From contig DEUP01000003.1 of NCBI GenBank assembly GCA_002362625.1, positions 4,776 to 18,497 on the forward strand: DNA of 13,722 nucleotides. Reading direction: 5' to 3'. The position numbers and the translations under genes are program-made. The notes beneath the pieces were generated by a model. That model saw only the letters and a list, made by a program, of their open reading frames with translations, was not told the origin of the DNA and ran no database searches. Source of the stretch: Clostridiales bacterium UBA3259 (GTDB lineage: Bacteria > Bacillota_A > Clostridia > Oscillospirales > Oscillospiraceae). Positions 1-6,417 of the stretch are shown here, piece by piece (the first letter of the stretch is position 1; the number at the start of each line of letters is the position of its first letter).

Positions 1-31
1 TTGCCGATTTAATCAGAGCTTCCCAAATTTT

Positions 32-50
32 GCAGCCCGGTGAGGGCTGA
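32..50 (-). terminator. possible weak terminator after the AraC-type gene
   Basis: A hairpin with arms CAGCCC (33-38) and GGGCTG (44-49) and a 5-base loop lies about 15 bases past the stop of the AraC-type gene. On the minus strand it is followed by CAAAATTT, a poor U-tract, so termination here is only a possibility. Confidence 0.35.
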
Positions 51-62
51 GGTGGTTCCATT

Positions 63-914
63 TTACCCCATGAGAATTGATTTTTCTTGTAAATTTCCGA
101 CAGCTTTCGTGGCCAGGGCTTTTGCGGAGGTCAAGTCCATGGTGTGGTAGCGTTTGAATTCGTGGCACAGGTGGGCCTGGTCGGCATAACCAAATTTCAT
201 CACGGCGTCGGCAATGTCAAAGTCCCTCCGGGTCAGGCAGTCCTGCCAGAGCATCTGGTAGCGGATCAGATTGTTCAGCCTTTTGGGGCTGATTCCGGCG
301 TATTCCTGAAACACCCGTTCCAGCTGCCTGGTGCTGACGAAGACCTCCCCGGCCAGCTGCGTGACGCTTAGGCTTCCGTGGCTCAGAATCATCTGGCCTG
401 CGGCATTTTGGAGAATGGGATTGATGCTGATTCGTTCCAGCCGGGTTTCCAGCAGACCCCGGGCAAAGGCCGCCTGGGCGCTGAAGGTGGGGAGCTCCAG
501 CAGATGCTGACGCAGAGCGGTATCCAGCCATTCAAACTGGGCCCGGGGATCAACCGACCGGTTTCGGGAACCGGCCAGGGAGTCCTGGGCAAAGAGGCAG
601 GCCGTCCAGGCGTAGAAGCGGATGCCGAAGAGATGGACCCGGTGCCCCGCCGGAACCATCTGATGGGACACAAAGCTCTCGTCGCTGACGCCGCAAAAGC
701 TCCCCGTCAGGGTGTGAGCGGTGTGGTCGATCCGGTAAATCAGATCGGCGCAGGTGTCGGGGATCACCAGTCCGGTGCTGCCCAGCCCCGGGGTGCTGAA
801 CCAGAAGCAGCGGACGTAGGGGGAAAGCTGGGGCCCCGGCAGAGCCTCGGCGTAGGCGCTTTCTCTTTGAAAGGGAACAGCGGTGAGGGGACGGTAGAGG
901 GGAGAATGGCACAT
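63..914 (-). CDS. AraC-family transcriptional regulator
   Basis: A 283-residue AraC/XylS-type regulator. The last ~100 residues hold the double helix-turn-helix: the first reads SVTQLAGEVFVSTRQLERVF, the second lies around DIADAVMKFGYADQAHLCHE, whose FGY-DQAHL-EF pattern is typical of the family. The N-terminal ~150 residues (SPYVRCFWF...) resemble the sensor half found in regulators with a DUF6597-like domain; the ligand is unknown. The frame stays open far upstream, but I chose ATG at 914 because residues before it are encoded antisense-like inside the glycosyltransferase gene and are low-complexity, and because GGAG lies just upstream of this ATG. The gene starts one base after the glycosyltransferase stop, so the two are almost certainly co-transcribed. 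Whether it controls that operon or something else cannot be seen. Confidence 0.9.
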   Translation of the reverse strand: MCHSPLYRPLTAVPFQRESAYAEALPGPQLSPYVRCFWFSTPGLGSTGLVIPDTCADLIYRIDHTAHTLTGSFCGVSDESFVSHQMVPAGHRVHLFGIRFYAWTACLFAQDSLAGSRNRSVDPRAQFEWLDTALRQHLLELPTFSAQAAFARGLLETRLERISINPILQNAAGQMILSHGSLSVTQLAGEVFVSTRQLERVFQEYAGISPKRLNNLIRYQMLWQDCLTRRDFDIADAVMKFGYADQAHLCHEFKRYHTMDLTSAKALATKAVGNLQEKSILMG

Positions 915-915
915 C

Positions 916-1860
916 TTATTTCTCCGTTTCCAAATTGGATTCGGCGATAATGTAAATGGGGCGGTTTTTGATCTCCGTATAGGCCTTGGCCAGATACTGG
1001 CCGAAGATGCCCATGAAGAAGAGCTGGATGCCGCCGATAAAGGTGATGATGGAGGCGGTGGAGGCCCAGCCGGAAACCGGGTCGCCGAAGAGAAGCTTGC
1101 GCACCACAATAAACACCGTGGAGCACAGGGCCAGCATACACATGAAAAAGCCCATAAAGGAGGCCAGGGTCAGCGGGGTGGTGGTGAAGGCCACGATGCC
1201 CTCGATGCTGTATTTGAACAGCTTCCAGAAGGACCACTTGGTCTGACCGGCAACGCGCTCTACATTTTCAAATTCCAGCCATTTGGTTTTGAAGCCCACC
1301 CAGCCAAACAGGCCCTTGGAGAACCGGTTCCGCTCCTTCAGCTCCAGCAGGGCATTCAGATATTTCCGGTTCATCAGCCGGAAATCCCGGGCCCCGTCCA
1401 CAATTTCCACATCCGTCATTTTGTTGATGATTCTGTAGAACATCCGGGCGAAGAAGGAGCGGATGGGGGGCTCTCCCTTCCGTGTGACCCGGCGGGTGGC
1501 GGCGGAGTCGTAGCCCTCCTGGGTGACGGCGTGGTACATCTGCTCCAGCAGGGCAGGGGGGTCCTGCAAATCCGCATCCATCACGGCGGCGTAGTCCCCC
1601 TTGGCGTGGGACAGCCCGGCGTACATAGCCGCCTCCTTCCCGAAATTCCGGGAGAAGGACAGATATTTTACCCGCTTGTCCTTCCCTGCCAGCTGGCGCA
1701 GAAATTCCAGGGTCTTGTCTTTGGAGCCGTCGTCCACGAAAATGACCTCAAATTCCTGATTTGACATCCGCCGCATCACGGCATCTGTCTGCTCCCAAAA
1801 ATAGGGCAGGGATTGCTCCTCATTGTAGCAGGGCACCACCAGAGAAATCAATTCCGCCAT
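916..1860 (-). CDS. membrane glycosyltransferase family 2 (GtrB/CsbB/DPM1-like)
   Basis: A 314-residue GT2 enzyme of the polyprenyl-phosphate glycosyltransferase type, which moves a sugar from a nucleotide donor to undecaprenyl phosphate at the inner face of the membrane. Visible motifs are VVPCYNEE at the N-terminus, FVDDGSKDKT near residue 41-50, SFSRNFGKEAAMYAGL, and the metal-binding MDADLQDPP at 94-102. Two hydrophobic segments near 232-264 and 270-292 match the two C-terminal membrane helices of GtrB and CsbB. Length is normal for that family. The start has AGGAGG at good spacing (minus strand, about 1870-1875). It leads the operon with the AraC gene. No GtrA flippase or GtrC-like partner is adjacent, so the acceptor (teichoic acid, polysaccharide or other) is unknown. 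Confidence 0.92.
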   Translation of the reverse strand: MAELISLVVPCYNEEQSLPYFWEQTDAVMRRMSNQEFEVIFVDDGSKDKTLEFLRQLAGKDKRVKYLSFSRNFGKEAAMYAGLSHAKGDYAAVMDADLQDPPALLEQMYHAVTQEGYDSAATRRVTRKGEPPIRSFFARMFYRIINKMTDVEIVDGARDFRLMNRKYLNALLELKERNRFSKGLFGWVGFKTKWLEFENVERVAGQTKWSFWKLFKYSIEGIVAFTTTPLTLASFMGFFMCMLALCSTVFIVVRKLLFGDPVSGWASTASIITFIGGIQLFFMGIFGQYLAKAYTEIKNRPIYIIAESNLETEK

Positions 1861-1889
1861 TTGCTATCCCTCCTGTGTTTTGATATGTT

Positions 1890-1906
1890 GAAGCGCAGGG
1901 CGCTTC
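1890..1906 (-). promoter_or_regulatory. hairpin in the glycosyltransferase mRNA leader
   Basis: A perfect 7-bp stem (GAAGCGC / GCGCTTC, 3-base loop) lies 15-20 bases upstream of the AGGAGG of the glycosyltransferase gene, inside a leader of about 165 nucleotides. It could modulate ribosome access or transcript stability; there is no U-tract, so it is not a terminator. Confidence 0.4.
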
Positions 1907-2033
1907 CCCCCAATGTCGCACGGGGCTGGTCAATTATCGCTTTTTCCCTGACCCGCCCCTACGGGTGTGCAGCAAATCGTCAAACACCAATTTGCCGATC
2001 AGCAAAGCCAATATGGACAATTCCTAATTTCCC

Positions 2034-2062
2034 ATTATACCCCAGAAGGCGCCGCTTTTCAA
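2034..2062 (-). promoter_or_regulatory. sigma-A promoter of the glycosyltransferase-araC operon
   Basis: On the minus strand TTGAAA (2062-2057) is followed by exactly 17 bases and TATAAT (2039-2034). It lies in the 248-base gap downstream of the psuG terminator, giving a predicted start near 2027 and a long leader. Confidence 0.78.
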
Positions 2063-2071
2063 TGGCTTATG

Positions 2072-2104
2072 AAAAATCTCCCCCGCCGAATGGGCGGGGG
2101 AGGG
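2072..2104 (-). terminator. intrinsic terminator of the psuK-psuG operon
   Basis: A perfect 10-bp G+C-rich stem (arms 2078-2087 and 2093-2102, 5-base loop) is followed on the minus strand by ATTTTT. It starts 6 bases past the psuG stop codon. Confidence 0.9.
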
Positions 2105-2108
2105 GGAA

Positions 2109-3029
2109 TTACAGCTTGCAGTATTCCGCGGCGGTCTGGGCGGTGAGTCTGGCGTTGTTGTAGACCAGCTGGATGTTGCTGGCCAGGCTGTCGCCGCCGG
2201 TGAGCTCCGCCACCCGGGCCAGCAGGAAGGGAGTGGTCTCCTTGCCCTTGATGCCCTTTTCGTTGCATTCGGCAATGGCCCGGTCGATGGCGGCGTCGAT
2301 GATTTCCTTGGGCATGGAGTATTCCTCCGGGATGGGGTTTGTCACCAGCATCCCGCCTCCCAGAGCCATGTCGTTCTGGGCCTTGAAGGCGGCGGCCAGC
2401 TCGGCGGGGGAGTCCATCCGGTAGTCCACGCCGAAGCCGGACTTGCGGGTGTAGAAGGCGGGGAGCTCCTCGGTCTGGTAGCCCAGCACGCTCACGCCCT
2501 TGGTTTCCAGGTATTCCAGAGTCAGGCCCAAATCCAGAATGGACTTGGCCCCGGCGCATACCACCATCACAGGGGTCCTGGCCAGCTCTTCCAGGTCGGC
2601 GGAGATGTCCATGGTGGTTTCAGCTCCGCGGTGGACGCCGCCGATGCCGCCGGTGGCAAAGAAGCGGATGCCCGCCATGTGGGCGATCATCATGGTGGTG
2701 GTGACGGTGGTGGCGCCGTCCTCCCCCCTGGCGCAGAGCACTGCCAGATCCCGGCGGGAGGCCTTGTGGATGGCCCGGCCCTTTTTGCCGAAGTATTCAA
2801 TCTCCTCGGGGGTGAGGCCCGCCTTCAGGCGGCCGCCGATGATGGCGATGGTGGCGGGCACAGCCCCATTCTCCCGGATGATTTTCTCCACGTTCAGGGC
2901 CGTCTGCACATTCTGGGGATAGGGCATACCGTGGGAGATGATGGTGGATTCCAGGGCCACCACGGGCTTGCCCTGTTCGATGGCCTGGGCCACCTCGGGA
3001 TTGACATCCAAATACTTGTTTACGTTCAT
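2109..3029 (-). CDS. psuG: pseudouridine-5'-phosphate glycosidase
   Basis: Cleaves pseudouridine 5'-phosphate to uracil and ribose 5-phosphate, the second step of pseudouridine breakdown. The 306-residue product runs the full family length (E. coli PsuG is about 312). Signatures seen: ALESTIISHGMPYPQN (24-39), TIAIIGGRLKAGLTPEEIE, GATTVTTTM, FFATGGIGGVHRGAE, CAGAKSILDLGLTLEYLET and SNIQLVYNNARL. As I recall the E. coli enzyme, Glu31, Lys166 and Asn289 are catalytic; here Glu27, Lys162 and Asn285 fall at a constant offset of four. The frame allows a TTG start at 3047, but ATG at 3029 is preceded by GAAAGGAAA at correct spacing, so I use it. It is the second gene of the operon, 104 bases after psuK. 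Confidence 0.95.
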   Translation of the reverse strand: MNVNKYLDVNPEVAQAIEQGKPVVALESTIISHGMPYPQNVQTALNVEKIIRENGAVPATIAIIGGRLKAGLTPEEIEYFGKKGRAIHKASRRDLAVLCARGEDGATTVTTTMMIAHMAGIRFFATGGIGGVHRGAETTMDISADLEELARTPVMVVCAGAKSILDLGLTLEYLETKGVSVLGYQTEELPAFYTRKSGFGVDYRMDSPAELAAAFKAQNDMALGGGMLVTNPIPEEYSMPKEIIDAAIDRAIAECNEKGIKGKETTPFLLARVAELTGGDSLASNIQLVYNNARLTAQTAAEYCKL

Positions 3030-3050
3030 GCTGTTATTTCCTTTCAAGTA

Positions 3051-3109
3051 AGATATTAAGATACGAGATACAAGATAGCTGGGGAATTAGGAGTTAGGAA
3101 TTGAGAGGA
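3051..3109. repeat. degenerate heptanucleotide repeat between psuK and psuG
   Basis: Consecutive 7-base units follow the pattern (N)AGATA(YN), e.g. AGATACG, AGATACA, AGATAGC at 3059-3079, then change to units like TTAGGAG and TTAGGAA up to about 3109. The stretch sits in the transcribed spacer of the psu operon. Confidence 0.55.
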
Positions 3110-3133
3110 TAACGGCCTGCACCGCCCAATTCC

Positions 3134-4219
3134 TCATTTTTCGCGCGTCATTCTGGTTTTCACCGCCTGGGAGGACAGGGCGGGGTTGATGGTTTCCTCC
3201 GACTCCATGGCGATGGAACCGGCGGCCAGGCCGGCCAGGGCGGTGCGGCCCAGGTCCATGCCCTCTAAGTATGCCCAGACCAGGGCGGCCATAAAGGCGT
3301 CGCCGCAGCCGGTGGTGTTGACGATCCTGCCCGGGAGTGTGGGAAGCCGCAGCCGCTGCTGCCCCATCACGGCGAACACCCCCTGGGCCCCCAGGGAGAT
3401 GAACATTCTGTGCACCCCCAGCTCCGTGAGTACATCCGCCGCCCGGTTCAGGTCCGCTTCCGTCCGGATGGGGACTCCGGACAGCAGCTCCGCCTCCAGC
3501 CGGTTGGGCTTAAGGGTGTGAATTTTCCCCAGGATGGGCCGGAGCTTTTCCGCCTTGACGGTGGAAACCGGGTCAACGAACAGGGGAACAGTGCAGTTTT
3601 CCGCCAGATACTGTAGCGATTCGGCGCTGAGGTTGGCGTCCGCCACCACCACCTGGGCATTTTGCAACAGGGAAAGCTGGGAGGCCAGGTAGGCTGGGGT
3701 GATGCGCTTGCAGATTTCCATGTCGGACACCGCCAGGGCCATTTCGCCGTGCTGGTCTGCCAGATACACATAGGTGGAGGTGACGCCCCCTGCCACCCGG
3801 AGGGCGTGGCTCAGGTCGATGCCCAGCTCGGAGCAGGAGGCGGCCACCCGCTCCCCGTGGAGGTCGTCCCCATAGGCGGTGAGCAGATGGACATCGGTGC
3901 CCAGCAGAGAGAGGTTGTGGGCAATGTTCCGCCCCACGCCCCCCAGGCTCATCCGCACGACCCCGGGATTGGAATCCGCCGCCACCAGGGGCGCGAAGGA
4001 GCGGCCCCCAATGTCCACATTCACGCCCCCCACCACCACGGCGTAGCTGCCGCTGCGCAGCACGTAGCCCCGCCCGGCAATGCAGCCCTTCTTGGTCAGG
4101 TTGGAAATGTGAACCGCCACGCTGGAACGGGTGATGCCCATTTTCTCGGCGATCTCCTGCTGGGAGATCAGGGGATTGGACTCGATGAGCTGTAGAATCT
4201 GTCGCTCCCGCTTGGTCAT
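3134..4219 (-). CDS. psuK: pseudouridine kinase with N-terminal HTH (PfkB family)
   Basis: Phosphorylates pseudouridine to its 5'-phosphate, which psuG then cleaves. Residues 1-55 form a winged-helix DNA-binding domain (RERQILQLIESNPLISQQEI, then AEKMGITRSSVAVHISNLTK). Residues 57-361 form a PfkB/ribokinase fold: GGVNVDIGG at 64-72, the substrate-site SLGGVGRNIAHNL at 91-103, and the anion-hole signature NTTGCGDAF at 301-309 with Asp307 as the expected catalytic base. E. coli YeiI is a comparable HTH-kinase fusion. The ATG has AGGAGG 7 bases upstream. Pairing with psuG is what points to pseudouridine rather than another nucleoside or sugar. The fused HTH suggests autoregulation through the palindrome at the promoter. 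No transporter gene lies next to the pair in this window. Confidence 0.92.
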   Translation of the reverse strand: MTKRERQILQLIESNPLISQQEIAEKMGITRSSVAVHISNLTKKGCIAGRGYVLRSGSYAVVVGGVNVDIGGRSFAPLVAADSNPGVVRMSLGGVGRNIAHNLSLLGTDVHLLTAYGDDLHGERVAASCSELGIDLSHALRVAGGVTSTYVYLADQHGEMALAVSDMEICKRITPAYLASQLSLLQNAQVVVADANLSAESLQYLAENCTVPLFVDPVSTVKAEKLRPILGKIHTLKPNRLEAELLSGVPIRTEADLNRAADVLTELGVHRMFISLGAQGVFAVMGQQRLRLPTLPGRIVNTTGCGDAFMAALVWAYLEGMDLGRTALAGLAAGSIAMESEETINPALSSQAVKTRMTREK

Positions 4220-4248
4220 GGCCGGCCTCCTAAAGAAAAGTTTATTTT

Positions 4249-4264
4249 ATAAGCACATGCTTAT
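4249..4264. promoter_or_regulatory. palindromic candidate operator of psuKG
   Basis: ATAAGCACATGCTTAT has perfect 7-base arms (ATAAGCA / TGCTTAT) around a 2-base centre. It overlaps the edge of the -10 box and covers the predicted +1 of the psuK promoter, a typical repressor position. The HTH of PsuK is the obvious candidate binder (inference). Confidence 0.6.
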
Positions 4265-4291
4265 TATATCCGCTCCCGGTGCCGTTGTCAA
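4263..4291 (-). promoter_or_regulatory. consensus sigma-A promoter of psuK-psuG
   Basis: On the minus strand TTGACA (4291-4286), a 17-base spacer and TATAAT (4268-4263) match the consensus perfectly. The predicted start is near 4256, about 37 bases before the psuK ATG. Confidence 0.85.
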
Positions 4292-4342
4292 CTGGGAAAA
4301 ACAAATCCCGCCGGTGCGGCATCACCCCGTAGGGGTCGGTCT

Positions 4343-4352
4343 TGACCCGCCC
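4343..4352. repeat. dispersed intergenic element core TGACCCGCCC
   Basis: The core TGACCCGCCC with flanking short inverted sequences recurs only between genes here: 1949-1958, 4343-4352, and variants at 8345-8354 (TAACCCGCCC) and 8503-8512 (AGACCCGCCC). Several copies are followed within 15 bases by GTAACG or preceded by an ATCG-like motif. Confidence 0.5.
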
Positions 4353-4413
4353 GCTTTCGTAACGGTTAAAGGCTTGTGTATCTGTGAATGACCGTTTCCT
4401 TGGACATATACAA

Positions 4414-4551
4414 TCAATGGCAGGACACTGATTCACGTCCTGCCATAGTTTTGTAAGTTAAGTGAGGGAGAATACCGCTTGCAATGATCTTCTGCAGAGC
4501 GGCAGCAGCGGTTTCATAGGGAACATTCTCAAAGAGAATCTTGGCTGTGAT
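4414..4551 (-). pseudogene. small conserved-looking ORF with lost start codon
   Basis: On the minus strand a frame reads ITAKILFENVPYETAAAALQ, then KIIASGILPHLTYKTMAG, then RESVSCH and a stop (TGA, 4416-4414). The amphipathic, alanine-rich composition looks like a real small protein. A perfect promoter lies just upstream and AGAGGA sits 9 bases before the first codon shown. That codon is ATC (4551-4549); no ATG, GTG or TTG is present in frame between the upstream stop and this point, and the only in-frame ATG is near the end. One base change (ATG to ATC) would explain it. It may be an inactivated small gene, one using a rare start, or a chance frame. I do not recognise a function. Confidence 0.35.
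4418..4445. repeat. 9-bp perfect inverted repeat
   Basis: TGGCAGGAC (4418-4426) and GTCCTGCCA (4437-4445) pair around a 10-base loop. It overlaps the end of the small minus-strand frame. Neither side has a convincing U-tract (TAGTTTTG on the plus side is weak), so it is recorded as a repeat rather than a terminator. Confidence 0.45.
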
Positions 4552-4575
4552 GCCTTCGTATCCTCTTGTAAAAGA

Positions 4576-4604
4576 ATTATAACATATTCAACATTTACTG
4601 TCAA
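4576..4604 (-). promoter_or_regulatory. consensus sigma-A promoter for the small degraded ORF
   Basis: On the minus strand TTGACA (4604-4599), 17 bases and TATAAT (4581-4576) are a perfect match. It lies downstream of the terminator of the secreted-protein gene and points at the small frame ending at 4414. Confidence 0.72.
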
Positions 4605-4640
4605 ATATAATATATTCCTTAAAGCGGACAATGTTCTAAC

Positions 4641-4676
4641 AAAAAAAGCACCCCCCGCACATGGGTGCGGAGGGTG
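4641..4676 (-). terminator. intrinsic terminator of the secreted-protein gene
   Basis: Arms 4649-4660 (CACCCCCCGCAC) and 4665-4676 (GTGCGGAGGGTG) pair with one mismatch-like position around a 4-base loop. The minus strand continues with C and seven T residues. It lies about 35 bases past the stop codon. Confidence 0.88.
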
Positions 4677-4711
4677 TTTGCCTGAATAGAACTCAGGTGC
4701 TGTGCTTGGAA

Positions 4712-5272
4712 TTAGTAGGCCAGGCAGACAACGAAGGAGTCCATGCCATCGGGCACGGTAACGGTAACAGTCTTGTCACCGCAGTTGGGGGCCAGGTCAG
4801 TCCAGCCGTTGGTGGCATCATGAGCCAGAACGACAACCTGCTGATCCTTAGCAACGCAGCAGTCCCACAGCTTGACGGTCATCTCACCGGCAGCGTTGGT
4901 CTTAACCATTCTCTGATAGAAAACGGTCAGGTTCTTGTAGTCGGTGAAAGCTTCCAGGTCGGCAGCGGTGATGGCTTCGGAGTGCTTGGTCCAGCGCAGC
5001 TCCATGCCAGCGGGCATGGTGACATCCACGTGGTCGGAGGACTCACGGACGGCAGCCTCAAACTGATCCTTGGTAATCGGCGTGCCATTGTTCATGTAGG
5101 GCCACACGCCGTCTTCCACCACCTTCCAGCTGCCGTCTTCCTGCTCAACCCACATCTCACCGAAATAGGGATGGCAGTAGCCATCATAGTGAGTCTCCAC
5201 CTCGGCGAATGCGACAACAGACAGAGCAGCAAACAGAGCGACGGCCAGGACAAGGGAAATAACCTTCTTCAT
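4712..5272 (-). CDS. secreted protein of unknown function
   Basis: A 186-residue protein with a clear Sec signal peptide: MKK, a hydrophobic core (VISLVLAVALFAALSVVAF) and an AFA cleavage site after residue 23. The mature part is acidic and aromatic-rich, with a beta-type composition (WVEQEDGSWKVVEDGVWPYM; later KNLTVFYQRMVKTNAAGEM), and contains a few cysteines (Cys33 near the N-terminus, a CC pair in LWDCCVAKD, one in APNCGD and one in VVCLAY). It ends in VVCLAY, with no LPxTG sorting motif or membrane anchor, so it is probably released or held by other contacts. AAGGAG lies 9-10 bases upstream of the ATG. It is a single-gene unit with its own promoter, a structured leader of about 130 nucleotides and a terminator. 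I do not recognise the family. Confidence 0.85.
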   Translation of the reverse strand: MKKVISLVLAVALFAALSVVAFAEVETHYDGYCHPYFGEMWVEQEDGSWKVVEDGVWPYMNNGTPITKDQFEAAVRESSDHVDVTMPAGMELRWTKHSEAITAADLEAFTDYKNLTVFYQRMVKTNAAGEMTVKLWDCCVAKDQQVVVLAHDATNGWTDLAPNCGDKTVTVTVPDGMDSFVVCLAY

Positions 5273-5336
5273 ACTTTGTTTCTCCTTTCTTGATATTTTT
5301 ATTTAACAGCCGAAGCTGATAAATAACTTTCGTACA

Positions 5337-5369
5337 GCGGGATTCCCGCGGCAAGATACCACCTGCCGC
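5337..5369 (-). promoter_or_regulatory. structured leader of the secreted-protein mRNA
   Basis: Two adjoining hairpins, a 6-bp stem around one base (GCGGGA/TCCCGC, 5337-5349) and GCGGCA/TGCCGC (5348-5353 with 5364-5369), share two bases and so partly compete. They lie in the roughly 130-nucleotide leader between the promoter and ribosome binding site. No known riboswitch core was recognised. Confidence 0.4.
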
Positions 5370-5412
5370 AACCCATCACTTGGAAGAATTCTATCCTCAA
5401 GCGGCTAAACCG

Positions 5413-5441
5413 ATTATAACGCTAAGTTATTCGCATGTCAA
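5413..5441 (-). promoter_or_regulatory. consensus promoter of the secreted-protein gene with inverted repeat
   Basis: On the minus strand TTGACA (5441-5436), 17 bases and TATAAT (5418-5413) form a perfect promoter. An inverted repeat ATAAC-N5-GTTAT (5416-5430) overlaps the -10 box and spacer, a plausible binding site for the divergent XRE regulator (inference). Confidence 0.82.
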
Positions 5442-5518
5442 GTGGAATTTTCAACTTTAAGACTGTTTTTGCTTTAGAGAAAAGCGGTTAGAATGTACTC
5501 CATGGAGGCGATGGAGCA

Positions 5519-5845
5519 TTGAAATTGGATTACTCTGAAATCGGCAGGAGAATTGCCCAGAGAAGAAAAGAGCTGGGGCTTCGCCAGACCCAGGTCTGCG
5601 AGCGGGCGGGTATCAATGACAAGTATCTGTCCTGCATCGAGCGGGCCACATCCATCCCCTCTTTGGAGGTTGTCATGAAGCTGGCCCTGGCGCTGGAAAC
5701 CACCCCTGATACCTTTTTGACGGGAACCATTCGCTATGATGACGAACCCTGGAAGGATGTGGCGGAGCTGCTGAAGGATATGAATTCAAAGCAGCTGTCC
5801 CTGGCACAGAGCTTTCTGATCTGGCTCCGGGAGCAGGAGCTGTAG
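5519..5845 (+). CDS. XRE-family helix-turn-helix regulator
   Basis: A 108-residue Cro/CI-type DNA-binding protein. The HTH occupies about residues 7-62: IGRRIAQRRKELGLRQTQVC, then ERAGINDKYLSCIERATSIP, then SLEVVMKLALALETTPDTFL. The remaining 45 residues (YDDEPWKDVAELLKDMNSKQ onward) are a short helical tail. The start is a TTG at 5519, with GGAGG at 5504-5508; the ATG at 5511 is in another frame and stops at once. The gene diverges from the secreted-protein gene, so that gene is its likeliest target, though no effector is evident. A possible -10 TAGAAT lies at 5489-5494 without a good -35. Confidence 0.88.
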   Translation: MKLDYSEIGRRIAQRRKELGLRQTQVCERAGINDKYLSCIERATSIPSLEVVMKLALALETTPDTFLTGTIRYDDEPWKDVAELLKDMNSKQLSLAQSFLIWLREQEL

Positions 5846-6104
5846 CCCGGCAGGGTAAAGACAAAAAACGCTTGCCGAGAACTTTTTATGATGGGGGTAT
5901 TACCAAGAGCGATAGTTCCCACTTCTCGAACATTTTGCCGAAAAATCTTATGGAAAGTCTGATATTTCGACTTTCTTCCCAATTCTGAGACGAAAATACC
6001 AAGCCCATTATTTTTTGCCTCCGGCAGCGGTTTGCGAAATGGACTGATCAGGTTGAAATTGGGGATGGGCAAATTACAATTTTTTCCTTGCGCCAGAAAT
6101 CCGC
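5846..6104. other. intergenic stretch with no recognised gene
   Basis: Nothing convincing is encoded here. A weak hairpin (CGGCA / TGCCG near 5849-5877) followed by AACTTTTT may end the XRE transcript, and a 7-bp inverted repeat GAAAGTC/GACTTTC lies at 5953-5975. A minus-strand open frame across this stretch runs into the XRE gene and has no family resemblance. Confidence 0.5.
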
Positions 6105-6133
6105 TTGACATTTCGGCGAAAATGTGCTAAGTT
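6105..6133 (+). promoter_or_regulatory. promoter of the thrS leader (extended -10)
   Basis: TTGACA (6105-6110) is followed by 17 bases and TAAGTT (6128-6133), a poor -10 that is preceded by TGC, giving an extended -10. The position just before the T-box RNA supports it. Confidence 0.55.
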
Positions 6134-6139
6134 GTCATT

Positions 6140-6390
6140 TAATAAAAGGCTGTGAGGAAGACACGCCGTTCTGGTAAGATTCTCAGAGAGGGAGCCATTT
6201 TGCTGCAAGGCTTCTGTAAAACTGCCGGGGTGGATACCACTTCTGAGCCGTGGGTCGGAAATGGCCCGCCGGATGCGCCCGTTAATGCGCCAATGAGTGG
6301 CAGCGTCACCGCTGCAACCAGGGTGGAACCGTGGAATGATTTTTTTCATCCCACCCCTGATCTTTTCAGGGGTGGGATGTTCTTTTTTCA
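6140..6390 (+). promoter_or_regulatory. threonine-specific T-box riboswitch
   Basis: The leader RNA reads uncharged tRNA-Thr and allows thrS transcription when threonine charging falls. Visible parts: AGAGAG with GGGAGCC...GGCTTCTG at about 6184-6216 (stem I), a specifier context GGATACCACTTCTGAG in which ACC at 6236-6238 is a Thr codon, the T-box AGGGTGGAACCGTGG at 6320-6334, and the terminator immediately after. The codon agrees with the downstream gene. Confidence 0.93.
6347..6388 (+). terminator. T-box-controlled terminator before thrS
   Basis: A perfect 14-bp stem (6347-6360 with 6366-6379, 5-base loop) is followed by TTCTTTTTT. Its 5' arm overlaps the region that would pair in the antiterminator with the T-box, the usual arrangement. 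Confidence 0.92.
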
Positions 6391-6417
6391 CCCCAATATT
6401 AAAGGAGGGTATACCCA

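Noticed and set aside
915..1109. N-terminal extension of the AraC-type protein
   Set aside because: The extra residues are low-complexity Ser/Pro/Ala read from the glycosyltransferase gene in another frame; a good ribosome binding site supports the start at 914.
4242..4436. 64-codon minus-strand frame before psuK
   Set aside because: It crosses the psuK promoter and an intergenic repeat core, and has no ribosome binding site of note.
4462..4689. 75-codon plus-strand frame
   Set aside because: It spans a promoter and a terminator of the other strand and is not protein-like.
5734..6111. 125-codon minus-strand frame
   Set aside because: Half of it is antisense to the XRE gene and the rest lies in noncoding sequence before the thrS promoter; no motif or ribosome binding site.
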